In this document: in pieces, positions 7,883-17,840 of the stretch
Layout: each line of letters opens with the position of its first letter
Numbering within the stretch: position 1 is the stretch's first letter
Source of the DNA: Chitinophaga sp. XS-30
Lineage (GTDB): Bacteria > Bacteroidota > Bacteroidia > Chitinophagales > Chitinophagaceae
NCBI RefSeq assembly: GCF_008086345.1
Contig: NZ_CP043006.1
Coordinates: 804,032 to 868,031 of the forward strand
Reading direction: 5' to 3'
Length of the DNA: 64,000 bases
Made by a program: the position numbers and the translations under genes
Notes under the pieces: model-generated
The model's database searches: none
What the model saw: only the letters and a program-made list of their open reading frames with translations
Told to the model about the DNA's origin: nothing

Positions 7883-8860
7883 TGGCTCCAGCCCCGAAAA
7901 CAATTTCTCTCTTACATTTGCAACAGGAACTCCAAGCATTTTCAGAAAAATAAACTGCCTGACAGGAATATGAGTGTAGGCAACCTTCCGTTTTCCAAAA
8001 ATCGAAGTTGACTGAGGAGCTTTCTGAACTGCAGAAACCAATCCCTTCCGAGAAAAACGCATAAAGAGCAACTGGGTCTTTTGTATGAATTCAGGGATAG
8101 TTAGTAAATCAACCGCATGCAAATCGGGATTATCTTCTGGTTTTCGCAGAATGACATGAATAACAGGAATTCCTTTCTTTGTCAAAAAGTCGAATAGTGC
8201 AAGCTGTCCATCATTTATTCCAAATGTATTACGCTTTGTTGGGTATTTCTGTTTTACCTCAATTGCAGTAATCCGTCCTTCGTCAGTTACGGTAAAAACG
8301 TCAATATCCCACGCAAACTCACGAAGCCAGTTATTTGCAAATAATCGTTTAATAGCTGCGTCTCTCAGTAACCCTCTTTTCTCAAGGTACGCACATGCCT
8401 TGGCAATTCTTGTCTCATCCCGCCCAGTTATATTGGAGAGTGCAGAATTGGCAACGGGATCAAGCTTGCATCCATAATCTTCCAGTTTGAGGTAGCGTTT
8501 CTTTTCTTTATGCTCAAACTGGTAAAATGCTCTGGATGTTTTATTAAAATATACAATACTCGTCGCCAGACAGCTATCCATACTGGCAAATATGTCAAGA
8601 ATTGTGTAATCGAGATTGCTTAAAGAAATGGCCTCGTCCGTTAATATTTTTCGGACATGATACCCTCTTCCTGCACCCGAAAACCAGAAATCGCTGGTAA
8701 AGGGAGACAAGTTTGCATAGACAACATCTTCCATAAACGCAACCTCGGAACACAGCCCTTCAATCCGTGTATGTTTGTCTTGAAACAGAATCGCCTTCAG
8801 ATCTTCCGGATTATTCAGGTCAATTTTATCGATATTGCTACAGATTCTATTAAGTTTCAT
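7877..8860 (-). CDS. PD-(D/E)XK nuclease-like hypothetical protein
   Basis: 327 residues from the ATG at 8860; an earlier in-frame TTG at 8914 is possible but less likely. The middle of the protein has the nuclease signature: an Asp in AWDIDVFTVT (about residue 187) followed by an E-x-K in RITAIEVKQKYP (E201, K203), then a helix with GINDGQLALFDFLTKKGIPV and a beta strand IHVIL, which is the PD-(D/E)XK core order. The N-terminal half is helical without recognised domains, and the C-terminal 100 residues are basic. It may be a restriction-type endonuclease or another defence nuclease. It lies upstream of, and divergent from, the Vsr-Dcm-MvaI cassette. Confidence 0.6.
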   Translation of the reverse strand: MKLNRICSNIDKIDLNNPEDLKAILFQDKHTRIEGLCSEVAFMEDVVYANLSPFTSDFWFSGAGRGYHVRKILTDEAISLSNLDYTILDIFASMDSCLATSIVYFNKTSRAFYQFEHKEKKRYLKLEDYGCKLDPVANSALSNITGRDETRIAKACAYLEKRGLLRDAAIKRLFANNWLREFAWDIDVFTVTDEGRITAIEVKQKYPTKRNTFGINDGQLALFDFLTKKGIPVIHVILRKPEDNPDLHAVDLLTIPEFIQKTQLLFMRFSRKGLVSAVQKAPQSTSIFGKRKVAYTHIPVRQFIFLKMLGVPVANVREKLFSGLEPL

Positions 8861-9473
8861 TTCTTGCAGGATGAAGCGGTATATTGGAAATAAGCCTATA
8901 GTAGTGCCGGGCAAAACGCCTCGAAAGCAGATAAGGAGTTTCGAAGAAGAATTATCTAATGGGTATCCGCGCCAAATTCCTTGTATCGCCTATTTCACAA
9001 AAATAAGACATAATTTAACGCTTTAATATAAAAAATTCAATCGATAACACCAAGAGTCTGGTTATAATATTTCCACACAGGAGCAGAGCCAAGACCACAG
9101 AAAACTTGACGATAATACCTCATCCTTTCCGGTTCTGTAAACGACCGTAAAAACCTTTTGAATAACCGGCTTTTTTTGCGTTACTTGCGCAAAATGTCCA
9201 AAATACGACCGGTTGCCGGCACAAGTTCAGTACACTTCCTGCAAGATGCCGCAAAGACAGTATGGAAATTCTCGCATTACAGAAAGCCGTAAGGCTTTAA
9301 TTCCTTGCTTCCCGCGAATGCTCCAGATTAGTGGGGGTTAAATGCCGTGGAATCAAATCTGCGACCTTCGATTTCTGACATGTGAGCCTGCAAGCATTTT
9401 GGCAATACCGTGGCGGTTTCTTTGGCCAAGTTTATAAAGCAAAACAACTCTTCGACGTTAAAAAAACTAAGTA
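8861..9473. other. 613-base gene-free region between nuclease-like gene and restriction cassette
   Basis: A+T-rich divergent intergenic region. It must contain promoters for both flanking units. I see no ORF with coding character; a short minus-strand frame (about 9330-9460) reads as ordinary amino acids but has no start and no recognisable family. The stretch gaaagccgtaaggcttta near 9283-9300 contains a small dyad. No tRNA, CRISPR or repeat seen. Confidence 0.5.
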
Positions 9474-9926
9474 ATGACCGATATTGTCTCCGTTAAAAAG
9501 AGGAGCGAAATGATGTCTGGTATTAGAGCTGCTAATACGAAGCCGGAACTCGCCGTAAGGTCTATACTACACAAAATGGGGCTTCGATTCAGATTGCATG
9601 ACAAGAAGCTTCCGGGTAAACCAGACCTCGTTTTTCCGAAATATCAGGCTGTAATTATGATCCATGGGTGCTTCTGGCATGGACATGATTGTCATTTGTT
9701 TAAAATGCCATCTTCAAACACCTTTTTCTGGCAAACAAAAATATCAACGAACAAGCAAAGGGATAAAAGTAATGTTGCTTCATTAAATGCTATGGGTTGG
9801 AGAGTACTGATCGTATGGGAATGTGCATTGAAAGGTAAAAAAAGAATTCCAGTGACCGAATTTGCGCAGTATAGCTACCAATGGGTAGTATCAGGCGGCG
9901 CAGACATTGAAATAAGATGTCTTTAA
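9474..9926 (+). CDS. vsr: Very-short-patch mismatch repair endonuclease (Vsr)
   Basis: 150 residues. Matches the Vsr family along its length: RSEMMSGIRAANTKPELAVRS at the N-terminus, GKPDLVFPKY with Asp51, and HGCFWHGHDCH with His69, the same positions as the catalytic Asp51 and His69 of E. coli Vsr; the Cys/His set for structural zinc is also there. Vsr nicks 5' of the T in T:G mismatches that arise by deamination of 5-methylcytosine in CTWGG context. First gene of the restriction-modification cassette, before the Dcm-like methyltransferase, which is the expected partner. Confidence 0.95.
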   Translation: MTDIVSVKKRSEMMSGIRAANTKPELAVRSILHKMGLRFRLHDKKLPGKPDLVFPKYQAVIMIHGCFWHGHDCHLFKMPSSNTFFWQTKISTNKQRDKSNVASLNAMGWRVLIVWECALKGKKRIPVTEFAQYSYQWVVSGGADIEIRCL

Positions 9927-10082
9927 ACCAGCTTATTTGCACATCCTGCTTGAAAATGAACACGGCTAATTGTTCAAGGGGCGCTTTTGAAGTACATCCC
10001 GACCTTTGAAAACTGCAAGATTAAGTTCCGGGAGAATCATAAATTTGGCAATTGTTGCATACATTTAATAGAAAAAATACAA

Positions 10083-11270
10083 ATGACATCATATAGTGAC
10101 GTAAAACAGGTACTTAAAATTAATGTGGAGAAACATTTAAACGACGGTTTTGCCCACTTGACCCATTATTGGCAAAACCACAAGAATGGAGTTTCTCAAT
10201 ATTTTAAAGCCTATGCCAAAGAATATTTACAGGAAGAATTACTTTCAGTTGTTGAAGACCCGGAGCAGCTTTATATCCCGTTAAAGTTTGACGTCCCGTT
10301 TCCTCCCGTTTCCAAGCCGAAATTCAGATTCATTGATCTTTTTGCAGGAATTGGTGGCATTCGGCTTGCGTATCAGAACTTGGGGGGTAAATGCGTTTTC
10401 ACCAGCGAGTGGAACAATTTCGCCAAAAGGACTTATGAAGCCAATTTTGGAGAGGTCCCATTTGGGGATATCACAAAAATTAACGAAAATTCCATTCCCG
10501 ACCACGACATTCTATTAGCCGGTTTCCCATGCCAACCATTCTCTATTGCCGGTGTGAGCAAAAAGAACGCATTGGGAAGGAAACATGGTTTTCTGGACGA
10601 AACCCAGGGAACGCTGTTTTTTGATATTGCAAGAATCCTGAAACATAAGCAGCCCTCGGCGTTTATGCTGGAAAATGTGAAAAACCTTGTTTCTCATGAT
10701 AAAGGAAACACCTTTAACGTCATTAAAAATACTTTGACAGAACTGGGCTATTCAATTTATTATCAAGTTCTGGATGGCAAATATTTCGTGCCTCAGCATA
10801 GAGAAAGAATAATTATTGCCGGCTTCCGGAACTCAGTGTTCAAAGGAAAGGAAAACTTCAAATTCCCGAAAATGCCCGAATCAACTATCAAAATTAAAGA
10901 CATTCTGGAAAACGAAATAGCAGACAAATATACGTTATCGGACAAACTTTGGGGATACCTTCAAAATTACGCAGATAAACACAAAGCAAAAGGTAATGGC
11001 TTTGGCTTCGGAATGACTGATTTGAATGGCATTTCACGGACCATCTCTGCTCGTTACTATAAAGATGGCTCGGAAATCCTTATACCTCAAGAAGGTATTA
11101 ATCCCAGGCGTCTAACTCCTAGAGAATGCGCCAGACTGCAAGGATTCCCGGATAAGTTTATCATACCTGTATCAGATAATCAGGCCTACAGACAGTTTGG
11201 CAACTCTGTAACAGTCCCGCTTATTCAGGCCGTAGGAAAACAATTGGTAAAAACATTGTCTGCCCAATGA
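10083..11270 (+). CDS. dcm: DNA (cytosine-5) methyltransferase, Dcm/EcoRII type
   Basis: 395 residues from the ATG at 10083; an upstream TTG at 9987 would add 32 residues with no family support. C5-methyltransferase motifs in order: [21 protein letters not shown] (AdoMet), [21 protein letters not shown] with catalytic Cys150, [30 protein letters not shown]. The variable region [25 protein letters not shown] closely follows that of E. coli Dcm, as does the N-terminal helical extension, so the predicted target is CCWGG with the inner C methylated. The stop overlaps the endonuclease start (ATGA at 11267), so the two are translationally coupled. It protects the host from the neighbouring endonuclease. 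Confidence 0.95.
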   Translation: MTSYSDVKQVLKINVEKHLNDGFAHLTHYWQNHKNGVSQYFKAYAKEYLQEELLSVVEDPEQLYIPLKFDVPFPPVSKPKFRFIDLFAGIGGIRLAYQNLGGKCVFTSEWNNFAKRTYEANFGEVPFGDITKINENSIPDHDILLAGFPCQPFSIAGVSKKNALGRKHGFLDETQGTLFFDIARILKHKQPSAFMLENVKNLVSHDKGNTFNVIKNTLTELGYSIYYQVLDGKYFVPQHRERIIIAGFRNSVFKGKENFKFPKMPESTIKIKDILENEIADKYTLSDKLWGYLQNYADKHKAKGNGFGFGMTDLNGISRTISARYYKDGSEILIPQEGINPRRLTPRECARLQGFPDKFIIPVSDNQAYRQFGNSVTVPLIQAVGKQLVKTLSAQ

Positions 11271-12589
11271 ACTTGCAAACCCTGAAAAAACTATTTGTTG
11301 ACAACGGCTGCAAGAAAGTTTATGTAAAGAATCTCGCAGCAAATGATAACTCCAAAAACCAGGTTTATCTTGGTGGAAGTTTCGAAATAGTAAATATCCT
11401 GCCGCTATCCGTAATAAAAAATGAACCTGCTGGAGACTGGAATAAAGAACGTTTTAAAGCCTCGATAAATTTTGCATGGATTGGCAGCGACGGGCATCTG
11501 CATCCGGCGCCAAACACCCAATTGATATTGTATCCAAAGTATCCCGAAGTCCGGCTTTCCGGTTTTTTAACCCGATGTACAAATCCTCCTTCAGAATTAA
11601 TGACAAGCAGGATTTCTGGCAGATTATTTTTTTTCAGTGTGACAAAATCAGGGCTGGTATTAGGGTATGTTGTTGCTCCTGATTCGGATATTGCCCGGGA
11701 AGTCAATCAATTGAGGATTGTAGAAGAGCATGGTATTTTTAAAGTCATTGAACTTCCCCAATCCGTTGACAATAAGAAAAAACTGCTTGAAGAATTATAC
11801 CGGATTCATTTATTTGGCTGGATAAATTCAAAAAGATTGGACAAAAATGGAGATATTCTACCTTGCACTTCTCCAAATTGCGGAGGCTACACATTAGAAG
11901 CTGAATTGGGAATCAAACCAAACGGATACTCAGAGCCGGATTATCTGGGATGGGAAGTAAAACAATTTGGTGTATCTAATTTCAGCAGAATATATGCTTC
12001 AGTAATTACTCTTATGACACCCGAGCCAACACATGGGTATTACGTTGATCAAGGTACAGAAGCGTTTATTAGAAAATACGGTTATGAAGATCTCACGGGA
12101 AGGGTCGACCGGATGAATTTTGGCGGTATTCACAAATCAGGAAAAATACACCCCCGTACGAATTTAAGGCTTGAATTAACAGGCTTTGATCAAAAAACCG
12201 GCAAAATAAGAAACACTGATGGAAAAATTATGTTGCTGGACAAAAATAACACTGAGGCCGCATCATGGAGCTTTTCTTCAATGCTGCTACACTGGAACAG
12301 AAAACACAACCAGGCATGTTACGTTCCTTCATTGTCTGACACTGCCGATGGAAGAAAATATAAATACGGCCCAAATGTCATTTTAGGAACAGGAACGGAT
12401 TTTCAGTTATTTCTTCTTCAGATGGCATTGGGAAACATCTACTACGATCCCGGTATAAAAATGGAAAATGCTTCAACACGGCCTTTAATAAAAAAAAGAA
12501 GCCAATTCAGAATTAAGTCCTCACATCTAAATCATCTTTACAAAACAAGCGACATAATCACACTCGGAAGTTTCGAAAGTCACATTTAG
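11267..12589 (+). CDS. Type II restriction endonuclease, MvaI/BcnI family
   Basis: 440 residues. The C-terminal two thirds carry the MvaI/BcnI signature: [29 protein letters not shown] with E223, D225, E230 and K232 as the PD-(D/E)XK centre, then [28 protein letters not shown] and [11 protein letters not shown]. MvaI itself is about 246 residues and cuts CC^WGG as a monomer; this protein has an extra N-terminal domain of about 150 residues of unknown role. Together with the Dcm-type methyltransferase and Vsr, recognition of CCWGG is the best prediction; CCSGG (BcnI) is less likely because of the Dcm-like target region. Ends before the tRNA-Asn gene. Confidence 0.9.
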   Translation: MNLQTLKKLFVDNGCKKVYVKNLAANDNSKNQVYLGGSFEIVNILPLSVIKNEPAGDWNKERFKASINFAWIGSDGHLHPAPNTQLILYPKYPEVRLSGFLTRCTNPPSELMTSRISGRLFFFSVTKSGLVLGYVVAPDSDIAREVNQLRIVEEHGIFKVIELPQSVDNKKKLLEELYRIHLFGWINSKRLDKNGDILPCTSPNCGGYTLEAELGIKPNGYSEPDYLGWEVKQFGVSNFSRIYASVITLMTPEPTHGYYVDQGTEAFIRKYGYEDLTGRVDRMNFGGIHKSGKIHPRTNLRLELTGFDQKTGKIRNTDGKIMLLDKNNTEAASWSFSSMLLHWNRKHNQACYVPSLSDTADGRKYKYGPNVILGTGTDFQLFLLQMALGNIYYDPGIKMENASTRPLIKKRSQFRIKSSHLNHLYKTSDIITLGSFESHI

Positions 12590-12780
12590 AATCCGGAGCC
12601 TATGTTTTGATCCTCATATTCGATCTTTGAAATCAAAATACTCCTAAATCCTTGCTGGAGGAACTCTGCAATTAAATCCTGATGCTGTTCGTTCGAGTTT
12701 TAGAAGTCAGACCCATTCCTGACCCAATTTGAGCATTTTCAGGGATCAACATGGGAACAGATAAAAATGCACTAAAAACA

Positions 12781-12810
12781 AAAAAACCCTACCAGCTTAC
12801 ACTAGTAGGG
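12781..12810 (-). terminator. Terminator downstream of tRNA-Asn
   Basis: On the minus strand CCCTACTAG and CTGGTAGGG form a 9-bp stem with one G-T pair and a 6-base loop, followed by a run of T. It begins 11 bases after the tRNA 3' end. Confidence 0.8.
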
Positions 12811-12820
12811 CGTTTCTCTG

Positions 12821-12894
12821 CTCCCCCTGTTGGACTTGAACCAACGACCCTCTGATTAACAGTCAGATGCTCTAACCAACTGAGCTAAGGAGGA
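12821..12894 (-). tRNA. tRNA-Asn (GTT)
   Basis: 74 bases fold into a full cloverleaf on the minus strand: acceptor arms TCCTCCT/AGGGGGA with one G-T pair, D-arm GCTC/GAGC, anticodon stem TCTGA/TCAGA with loop CTGTTAA (anticodon GTT), T-arm GTTGG/CCAAC with loop TTCAAGT. The discriminator base is G and no CCA is encoded, normal for Bacteroidota. Its 3' end points toward the restriction island. Confidence 0.97.
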
Positions 12895-13025
12895 ATTTCC
12901 CGCTTTCCAATTGAATCTCAATCGCAAATTGGGATTGCAAAAATAGACAAATTTTCATTTCCGCAAAATCTAATTCAACTTTTTTTCTAAACCCATATCT
13001 TTATAGCTGCCAGATACTAAATTCC

Positions 13026-14633
13026 ATGCGGATTCTGTTAAGCCTGTTCATCCTCCTCGCCGCTGCCGGTATGCCCGCCGCAGCCCAAACCCATACTGCC
13101 GGCGCCGATTCCCTGCTCCGGCAACTCAATATCACCCTCAGCCAGAGCAAACGCTTCGATGAACAAAAGATCAGGCAGATCAATGCCCTCAAACAAAACC
13201 TCGCCAACGCCCATCTGCTCCCGGAGCAATACAATGCCTGCCTTCAACTATACGAGGCTTACAAGGCCTTTCACTACGATTCGGCATTCTCATACGCCCT
13301 CCTCCTCAGCCAGATCGCCGGGCAAATGGACGACCCGCCCCGCATCCAGTACGCCAGCATTAAAATGGGTTTCATCCTCCTGTCCTCCGGCATGTTCCGC
13401 GAAACCGCGGGCATCACGGACACCCTCAACGTACAAATGCTGCCGGATACCATGCGTGCCGAGTTCTATGTCCTGCTCCGCCGCTACTATTACGATCTGG
13501 CGGATTATGTGAACGACCGCTACTATTCTCCCGTCTACCTCAAAGAAGCGGCCCGCTTCACGGATTCAGCCGTAGCCATGTACCCCCCGGACCACTTCCA
13601 GCACCTCAGCCTCAAAGGCTACAAATTCTACAAACAGGGCAATCTGGACAGTGCGCTCTATTATCTCAACAAAACCATCGCCCTGCCTGGCCTTTCCTTC
13701 CACGAACAGGCCATGATCAATGCCAACCTGGGTTCTATCTATGTCATTAAAAAGGAATACGACAAGGCCATCCCGCTGCTGGCCCTCTCCGCCATGGCGG
13801 ATGCCAAAGGCTCCGTAAAAGAGACCACCGCCGCTTTCAACCTGGCTTCCATCCTCTTCCAGACGGGGGACGTGAAGAATGCTTCCCGCTACATCGAAAG
13901 GGCCATCGAAGATGCTACCTTCTACGGCGCCAGGCAACGCAAAGTGCAGGTCAGCGCCATTCTCCCCATCATCGAAGGGGAAAAGCTCAACTCCGTTGAA
14001 AACCAGAAAGACCGGCTGTTCATTTACTCAGCGGTTGCTACCTTCCTGCTGCTGGCTTCCATCGTCCTGTCATTCATCATCTACAAACAGGTGCAAAAAC
14101 TCAAAGCGGCCCAGGCTACCATCACCAAAGCCAACGCCGTTCAGCAGGAAATAAATTATAAACTACTGGAATCCAATAAGATAAAAGAGGAATATATCGG
14201 CTATTGCTTCCACATCGCTTCGGCTTATATCGACAAAATAGAAAAACTCAAAAACCAGGTGGATGGCAAGCTGAACGATCACAAATTCTCCGAGATCCGG
14301 TTCGTTGTCAACAACATCAACATCAAACATGAAAGGGAAGAGCTGTTCCGCAATTTCGACCGTATCTTCCTCAAAATATTCCCCAACTTCGTTCCGGCCT
14401 TCAACTCCTTCTTTAAAGAAGAAGACCAGATCAGGCTGAAAGACAATGAACTCCTCAATACGGACCTCCGCATCTACGCCCTGATCCGCATCGGCATCAG
14501 CGAAAATGAAAAGATCGCCCAGATCCTCGAATACTCCGTCAACACCATCTACGCTTATAAAACCCGGATCCGGAACAAATCCATCGTCCCCAACGACGAA
14601 TTTGAAGAGAAAATCATGCAGATCAGGATATAA
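13026..14633 (+). CDS. DUF6377-type membrane sensor/regulator
   Basis: 535 residues. Signal peptide ([20 protein letters not shown]), then a periplasmic TPR-like helical region (about 30-320), one transmembrane helix ([20 protein letters not shown], about 334-353), a short coiled coil, and a cytoplasmic C-terminal domain with an end resembling a LuxR-like helix-turn-helix ([20 protein letters not shown]). This layout is the DUF6377 family, found in Bacteroidota beside SusC/SusD genes. I infer that it controls the SusC-SusD-GH31 genes that start 225 bases downstream on the same strand; how it signals across the membrane is not known. Confidence 0.85.
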   Translation: MRILLSLFILLAAAGMPAAAQTHTAGADSLLRQLNITLSQSKRFDEQKIRQINALKQNLANAHLLPEQYNACLQLYEAYKAFHYDSAFSYALLLSQIAGQMDDPPRIQYASIKMGFILLSSGMFRETAGITDTLNVQMLPDTMRAEFYVLLRRYYYDLADYVNDRYYSPVYLKEAARFTDSAVAMYPPDHFQHLSLKGYKFYKQGNLDSALYYLNKTIALPGLSFHEQAMINANLGSIYVIKKEYDKAIPLLALSAMADAKGSVKETTAAFNLASILFQTGDVKNASRYIERAIEDATFYGARQRKVQVSAILPIIEGEKLNSVENQKDRLFIYSAVATFLLLASIVLSFIIYKQVQKLKAAQATITKANAVQQEINYKLLESNKIKEEYIGYCFHIASAYIDKIEKLKNQVDGKLNDHKFSEIRFVVNNINIKHEREELFRNFDRIFLKIFPNFVPAFNSFFKEEDQIRLKDNELLNTDLRIYALIRIGISENEKIAQILEYSVNTIYAYKTRIRNKSIVPNDEFEEKIMQIRI

Positions 14634-14747
14634 AAATATCTATATTAAGAAAATATAAATACAACTGCAATTTCATTATAAATCAATTTGTTACCCGCCA
14701 AAAACGCTCGAAAACGGCCTGTAATATCTATACTTGACCGATAATAA

Positions 14748-14778
14748 TTGGCAAGGCCTGCTATACCCGTTTACTTTG
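14748..14778 (+). promoter_or_regulatory. Candidate sigma-ABfr-type promoter of the SusC-SusD-GH31 operon
   Basis: TTG at 14748-14750 and ttactttg at 14771-14778 approximate the Bacteroidota -33/-7 pattern TTTG/TAnnTTTG, with a 20-base spacer and one mismatch in the -7 box. About 80 bases before the SusC start. Confidence 0.35.
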
Positions 14779-14858
14779 ACCTTGCAACAAACAGCAACCA
14801 AAATTTAAATTCCACGTACAGCCTCTTCCGCCCCTGTACACATCCTCGTAACCTTTAA

Positions 14859-17822
14859 ATGCGACACGTTATGATCAACATGCGACTACTTAAAGCGCTG
14901 CTTTTCTGTCCGTTCCTGTTCCTGGCAACCGGACTTTTAGCCCAGACAAAAAATGTTTCCGGTAAAATTATGGACGATACGGGTGCGCCCATTCCCGGCG
15001 CTACCGTTCAGGCCAAAGGCTCCACCTCGGGAACGGTTTCCGGCCCTGACGGCGTTTTCAAACTATCCGTACCGGCTTCGGCCACTACCTTGGTGGTGAC
15101 CTTCATCGGTTATGCCACACAAAACGTGGACATTACCGGCAAAACTGAAATAACCATAACCCTCCAGCCGGAAAACACCACGCTGACAGATGTTGTGGTA
15201 GTGGGCTATGGCGTTGCCCGCAGGAAAGACCTCACCGGCGCAGTGGCGTCCCTCAAATCCAAAGACTTCAACAAAGGCATCACCAACGCCCCTGACCAGC
15301 TGATACAGGGCAAGGTAGCGGGACTGATGGTGGTGAACAATAACGGCGCTCCGGGTGCGGCAACCACGGTGCGTATCCGCGGTGTGGCCTCCGTCCGCTC
15401 GGGCAATCAACCCCTTTATGTGATCGACGGCGTACCGCTGGACGGCCGCGTGGCCCGGCCCAATATCAATGCCAACGGCCTCGGACAAACCCCGGACGCC
15501 AACCCGCTCAATTTTGTGAACGCGGCGGACATCGCTTCCATGGAGGTGCTGAAAGATGCTTCGGCCACGGCCATTTACGGCTCCCGCGGCTCCAATGGCG
15601 TGATCATCATCACCACCAAAAAAGGACAGACCGGTCCCGCTAAACTGGATTTCGCCTACAGCGTGGGCATGAGCAGCATCATGAAACAGCTGAAAGTGCT
15701 GAACGCGGAGGAATACCGCGGCGCACTGCAGAAATACGGCCTCTCAGGCGGTGATAACGGCGGCAGCAGCGATGCGATGAAAGAGATCCTCCGCACGGGC
15801 GTTACCCAGAACTTCAATGTGGGCATCAGCGGCGGTAACGAAAACGGTAAATACCGTGCCTCCTTCGGCCTGATGAACCAGGAAGGCATCGTCCGCAAGT
15901 CCGGCCTGAAAAAATATACCGGCAACCTCTCCGGACAGTTCAAATTCCTGGACAATAAACGCCTGGGGCTGGACTTTTCCCTCATGGCGGCACAAACAGC
16001 GGAACAACTGGCGCCCATCACCAATAACGCGGGATTCATGGGCAGCCTCGTAGGCCAGGCGCTGCAATGGAACCCTACCATGCCCATCCGCAACGCCAAC
16101 GGCACGCTCAACATCCTCGGGGAAAGCGCGCCGGTCAATCCTCTCGCCATGTCCGAAGCCTGGGACGATAAAGCGGATATCTCCTATATCCTCGGCAGCA
16201 TCTCTCCGTACTACAAGATCACGGACGACCTGGAATACCGTTTCCTCTTTTCCGTCAACCGGCAAACGGGTATCCGCCGCGCGCAGATCAGCTCCTGGAT
16301 CAATATCCCGGGGGTAAGGGACCTGGGCCAGGCCTACTACGGCAACGCGGAGCTAACCACAAAACTGTTCACCCATACCTTAAGCTATAACAAACAGATC
16401 ACATCGGCCCTGAACCTCAATGCAGTGGTGGGCTATGAGTACCAGGACTTCCAGTTCAAAGGGGTGGACCTCGGCGCGATGGGCTTTTCATCGGATGCGC
16501 TGCCTTACACCAGCATCCTGCAGAATGCCATCCAGTCCAATACCTTCCTCTCCTCTTACGATAACCCGAAATCCGAACTGCAGTCCGTCTTCGGCCGGGT
16601 AACGGCGAACCTGCACGACAAGTACCTGCTCACGGCTACTTTGCGGGCGGATGGCTCCAGCAAATTCGGCTCTAACAATAAATACGGCTATTTCCCGTCC
16701 TTTGCGGCGAAGTGGAACCTCCACAACGAGGGCTTCCTCAAAGGCAGCAGTTTCTTCCAGCAACTGGGCCTCCGCGCGGGATGGGGCATCACGGGCAACC
16801 AGGAGTTCCCGGCCGGTGCGGCGCAGGAACAATATGCCCTGGGAGCCGGTGGCGCAGCGGCGCTGAACAACGTAGCCAATCCTGACCTGAAATGGGAACG
16901 CTCCAGCCAGCTGAATGCGGGTATCGACTTTGCCATGCTGGGCAGCCGCATCTCCGGCAGTGTGGACTATTTCTACAAAAAAACATCCGACCTGCTGTTC
17001 AATTTCCCGGCCATCCAGCCGGCGCCGGCTTCCAATTACTGGATCAACCTGCCGGGCGAAGTGATCAACTCCGGCGTGGAGCTGGCGGTGCGCGGTGATA
17101 TCATCCGCAACCGGGACTTTTCCTGGATGCTGGGCGTGAATGCCACTTTCCTCAAAAATGAGCTGCAAAACTATAACGGTCCGAATGTGCTCACCGGCGC
17201 CATCAGCGGTCAGGGGGTTTCCGGCGCTACCGTGCAGCGCTTTGCCAATGGACAGCCGCTGAACGTGTTCTATGTGCGGAAGTTCCTGGGTTTCGACAAA
17301 GACGGACAGGGATTGTATGAGAACGATGGCAATACCATGTATTACGCCGGCGACCCGAACCCGAAACAGATGCTGGGCCTCTCTACGGAACTGAATTATA
17401 AAAAATGGTTCCTGTCCATGAACTTCAACGGCGCTTTCGGCCATGTGGTGTACAACAACACGGCCAATACCGTATTGCCGATCAACAACCTCGGCTCCCG
17501 CAACATCGCGAAGGCATTGCTGAATACGGAAGAGGATCTTTCCAATCCCATCACCACTTCGGACCGCTACCTGGAAAAAGCCAATTTTATGAAGATGACC
17601 AATGCCACCCTCAGCTATAACCTGGGCAACATCGGCAACGTCTTCAAAAACGTCAACCTCTATCTCACCGGCCAGAACCTGTTCGTGATCACGAAATATT
17701 CCGGCTTCGATCCGGAAGTGAATACCGATAAAAATGTGAATGGCGTAACCTCTTTCGGGATCGAATACTCCCCGTATCCCACCGCGCGCAACGTCATTTT
17801 CGGCCTGAACCTGTCACTGTAA
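14859..17822 (+). CDS. SusC/RagA-type TonB-dependent outer-membrane transporter
   Basis: 987 residues. Signal peptide ending GLLAQ, then a carboxypeptidase-regulatory-like domain (VSGKIMDDTGAPIPGATV to about residue 115), the SusC signature DVVVVGYG, the plug domain (IRGVASVRSGNQPLYVIDGV, SATAIYGSRGSNGVIIITTKKG) and a 22-strand barrel ending in SPYPTARNVIFGLNLSL. It imports oligosaccharides across the outer membrane with the SusD protein as lid, powered by TonB-ExbBD. The paired SusD starts 18 bases downstream and a GH31 enzyme follows, so alpha-glucosidic oligosaccharides are the probable cargo. Starts at 14859, 14871 or 14880 are all possible. Confidence 0.95.
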   Translation: MRHVMINMRLLKALLFCPFLFLATGLLAQTKNVSGKIMDDTGAPIPGATVQAKGSTSGTVSGPDGVFKLSVPASATTLVVTFIGYATQNVDITGKTEITITLQPENTTLTDVVVVGYGVARRKDLTGAVASLKSKDFNKGITNAPDQLIQGKVAGLMVVNNNGAPGAATTVRIRGVASVRSGNQPLYVIDGVPLDGRVARPNINANGLGQTPDANPLNFVNAADIASMEVLKDASATAIYGSRGSNGVIIITTKKGQTGPAKLDFAYSVGMSSIMKQLKVLNAEEYRGALQKYGLSGGDNGGSSDAMKEILRTGVTQNFNVGISGGNENGKYRASFGLMNQEGIVRKSGLKKYTGNLSGQFKFLDNKRLGLDFSLMAAQTAEQLAPITNNAGFMGSLVGQALQWNPTMPIRNANGTLNILGESAPVNPLAMSEAWDDKADISYILGSISPYYKITDDLEYRFLFSVNRQTGIRRAQISSWINIPGVRDLGQAYYGNAELTTKLFTHTLSYNKQITSALNLNAVVGYEYQDFQFKGVDLGAMGFSSDALPYTSILQNAIQSNTFLSSYDNPKSELQSVFGRVTANLHDKYLLTATLRADGSSKFGSNNKYGYFPSFAAKWNLHNEGFLKGSSFFQQLGLRAGWGITGNQEFPAGAAQEQYALGAGGAAALNNVANPDLKWERSSQLNAGIDFAMLGSRISGSVDYFYKKTSDLLFNFPAIQPAPASNYWINLPGEVINSGVELAVRGDIIRNRDFSWMLGVNATFLKNELQNYNGPNVLTGAISGQGVSGATVQRFANGQPLNVFYVRKFLGFDKDGQGLYENDGNTMYYAGDPNPKQMLGLSTELNYKKWFLSMNFNGAFGHVVYNNTANTVLPINNLGSRNIAKALLNTEEDLSNPITTSDRYLEKANFMKMTNATLSYNLGNIGNVFKNVNLYLTGQNLFVITKYSGFDPEVNTDKNVNGVTSFGIEYSPYPTARNVIFGLNLSL

Positions 17823-17840
17823 ACCTAAAAAACGATCATT

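Noticed and set aside
9330..9470. Minus-strand coding remnant upstream of vsr
   Set aside because: A short open stretch without start, family similarity or clear codon bias; treated as intergenic.
15063..17444. Long minus-strand ORFs opposite the SusC gene
   Set aside because: Antisense shadows of a G+C-rich gene with strong codon bias; they lack family similarity and a plausible start context.
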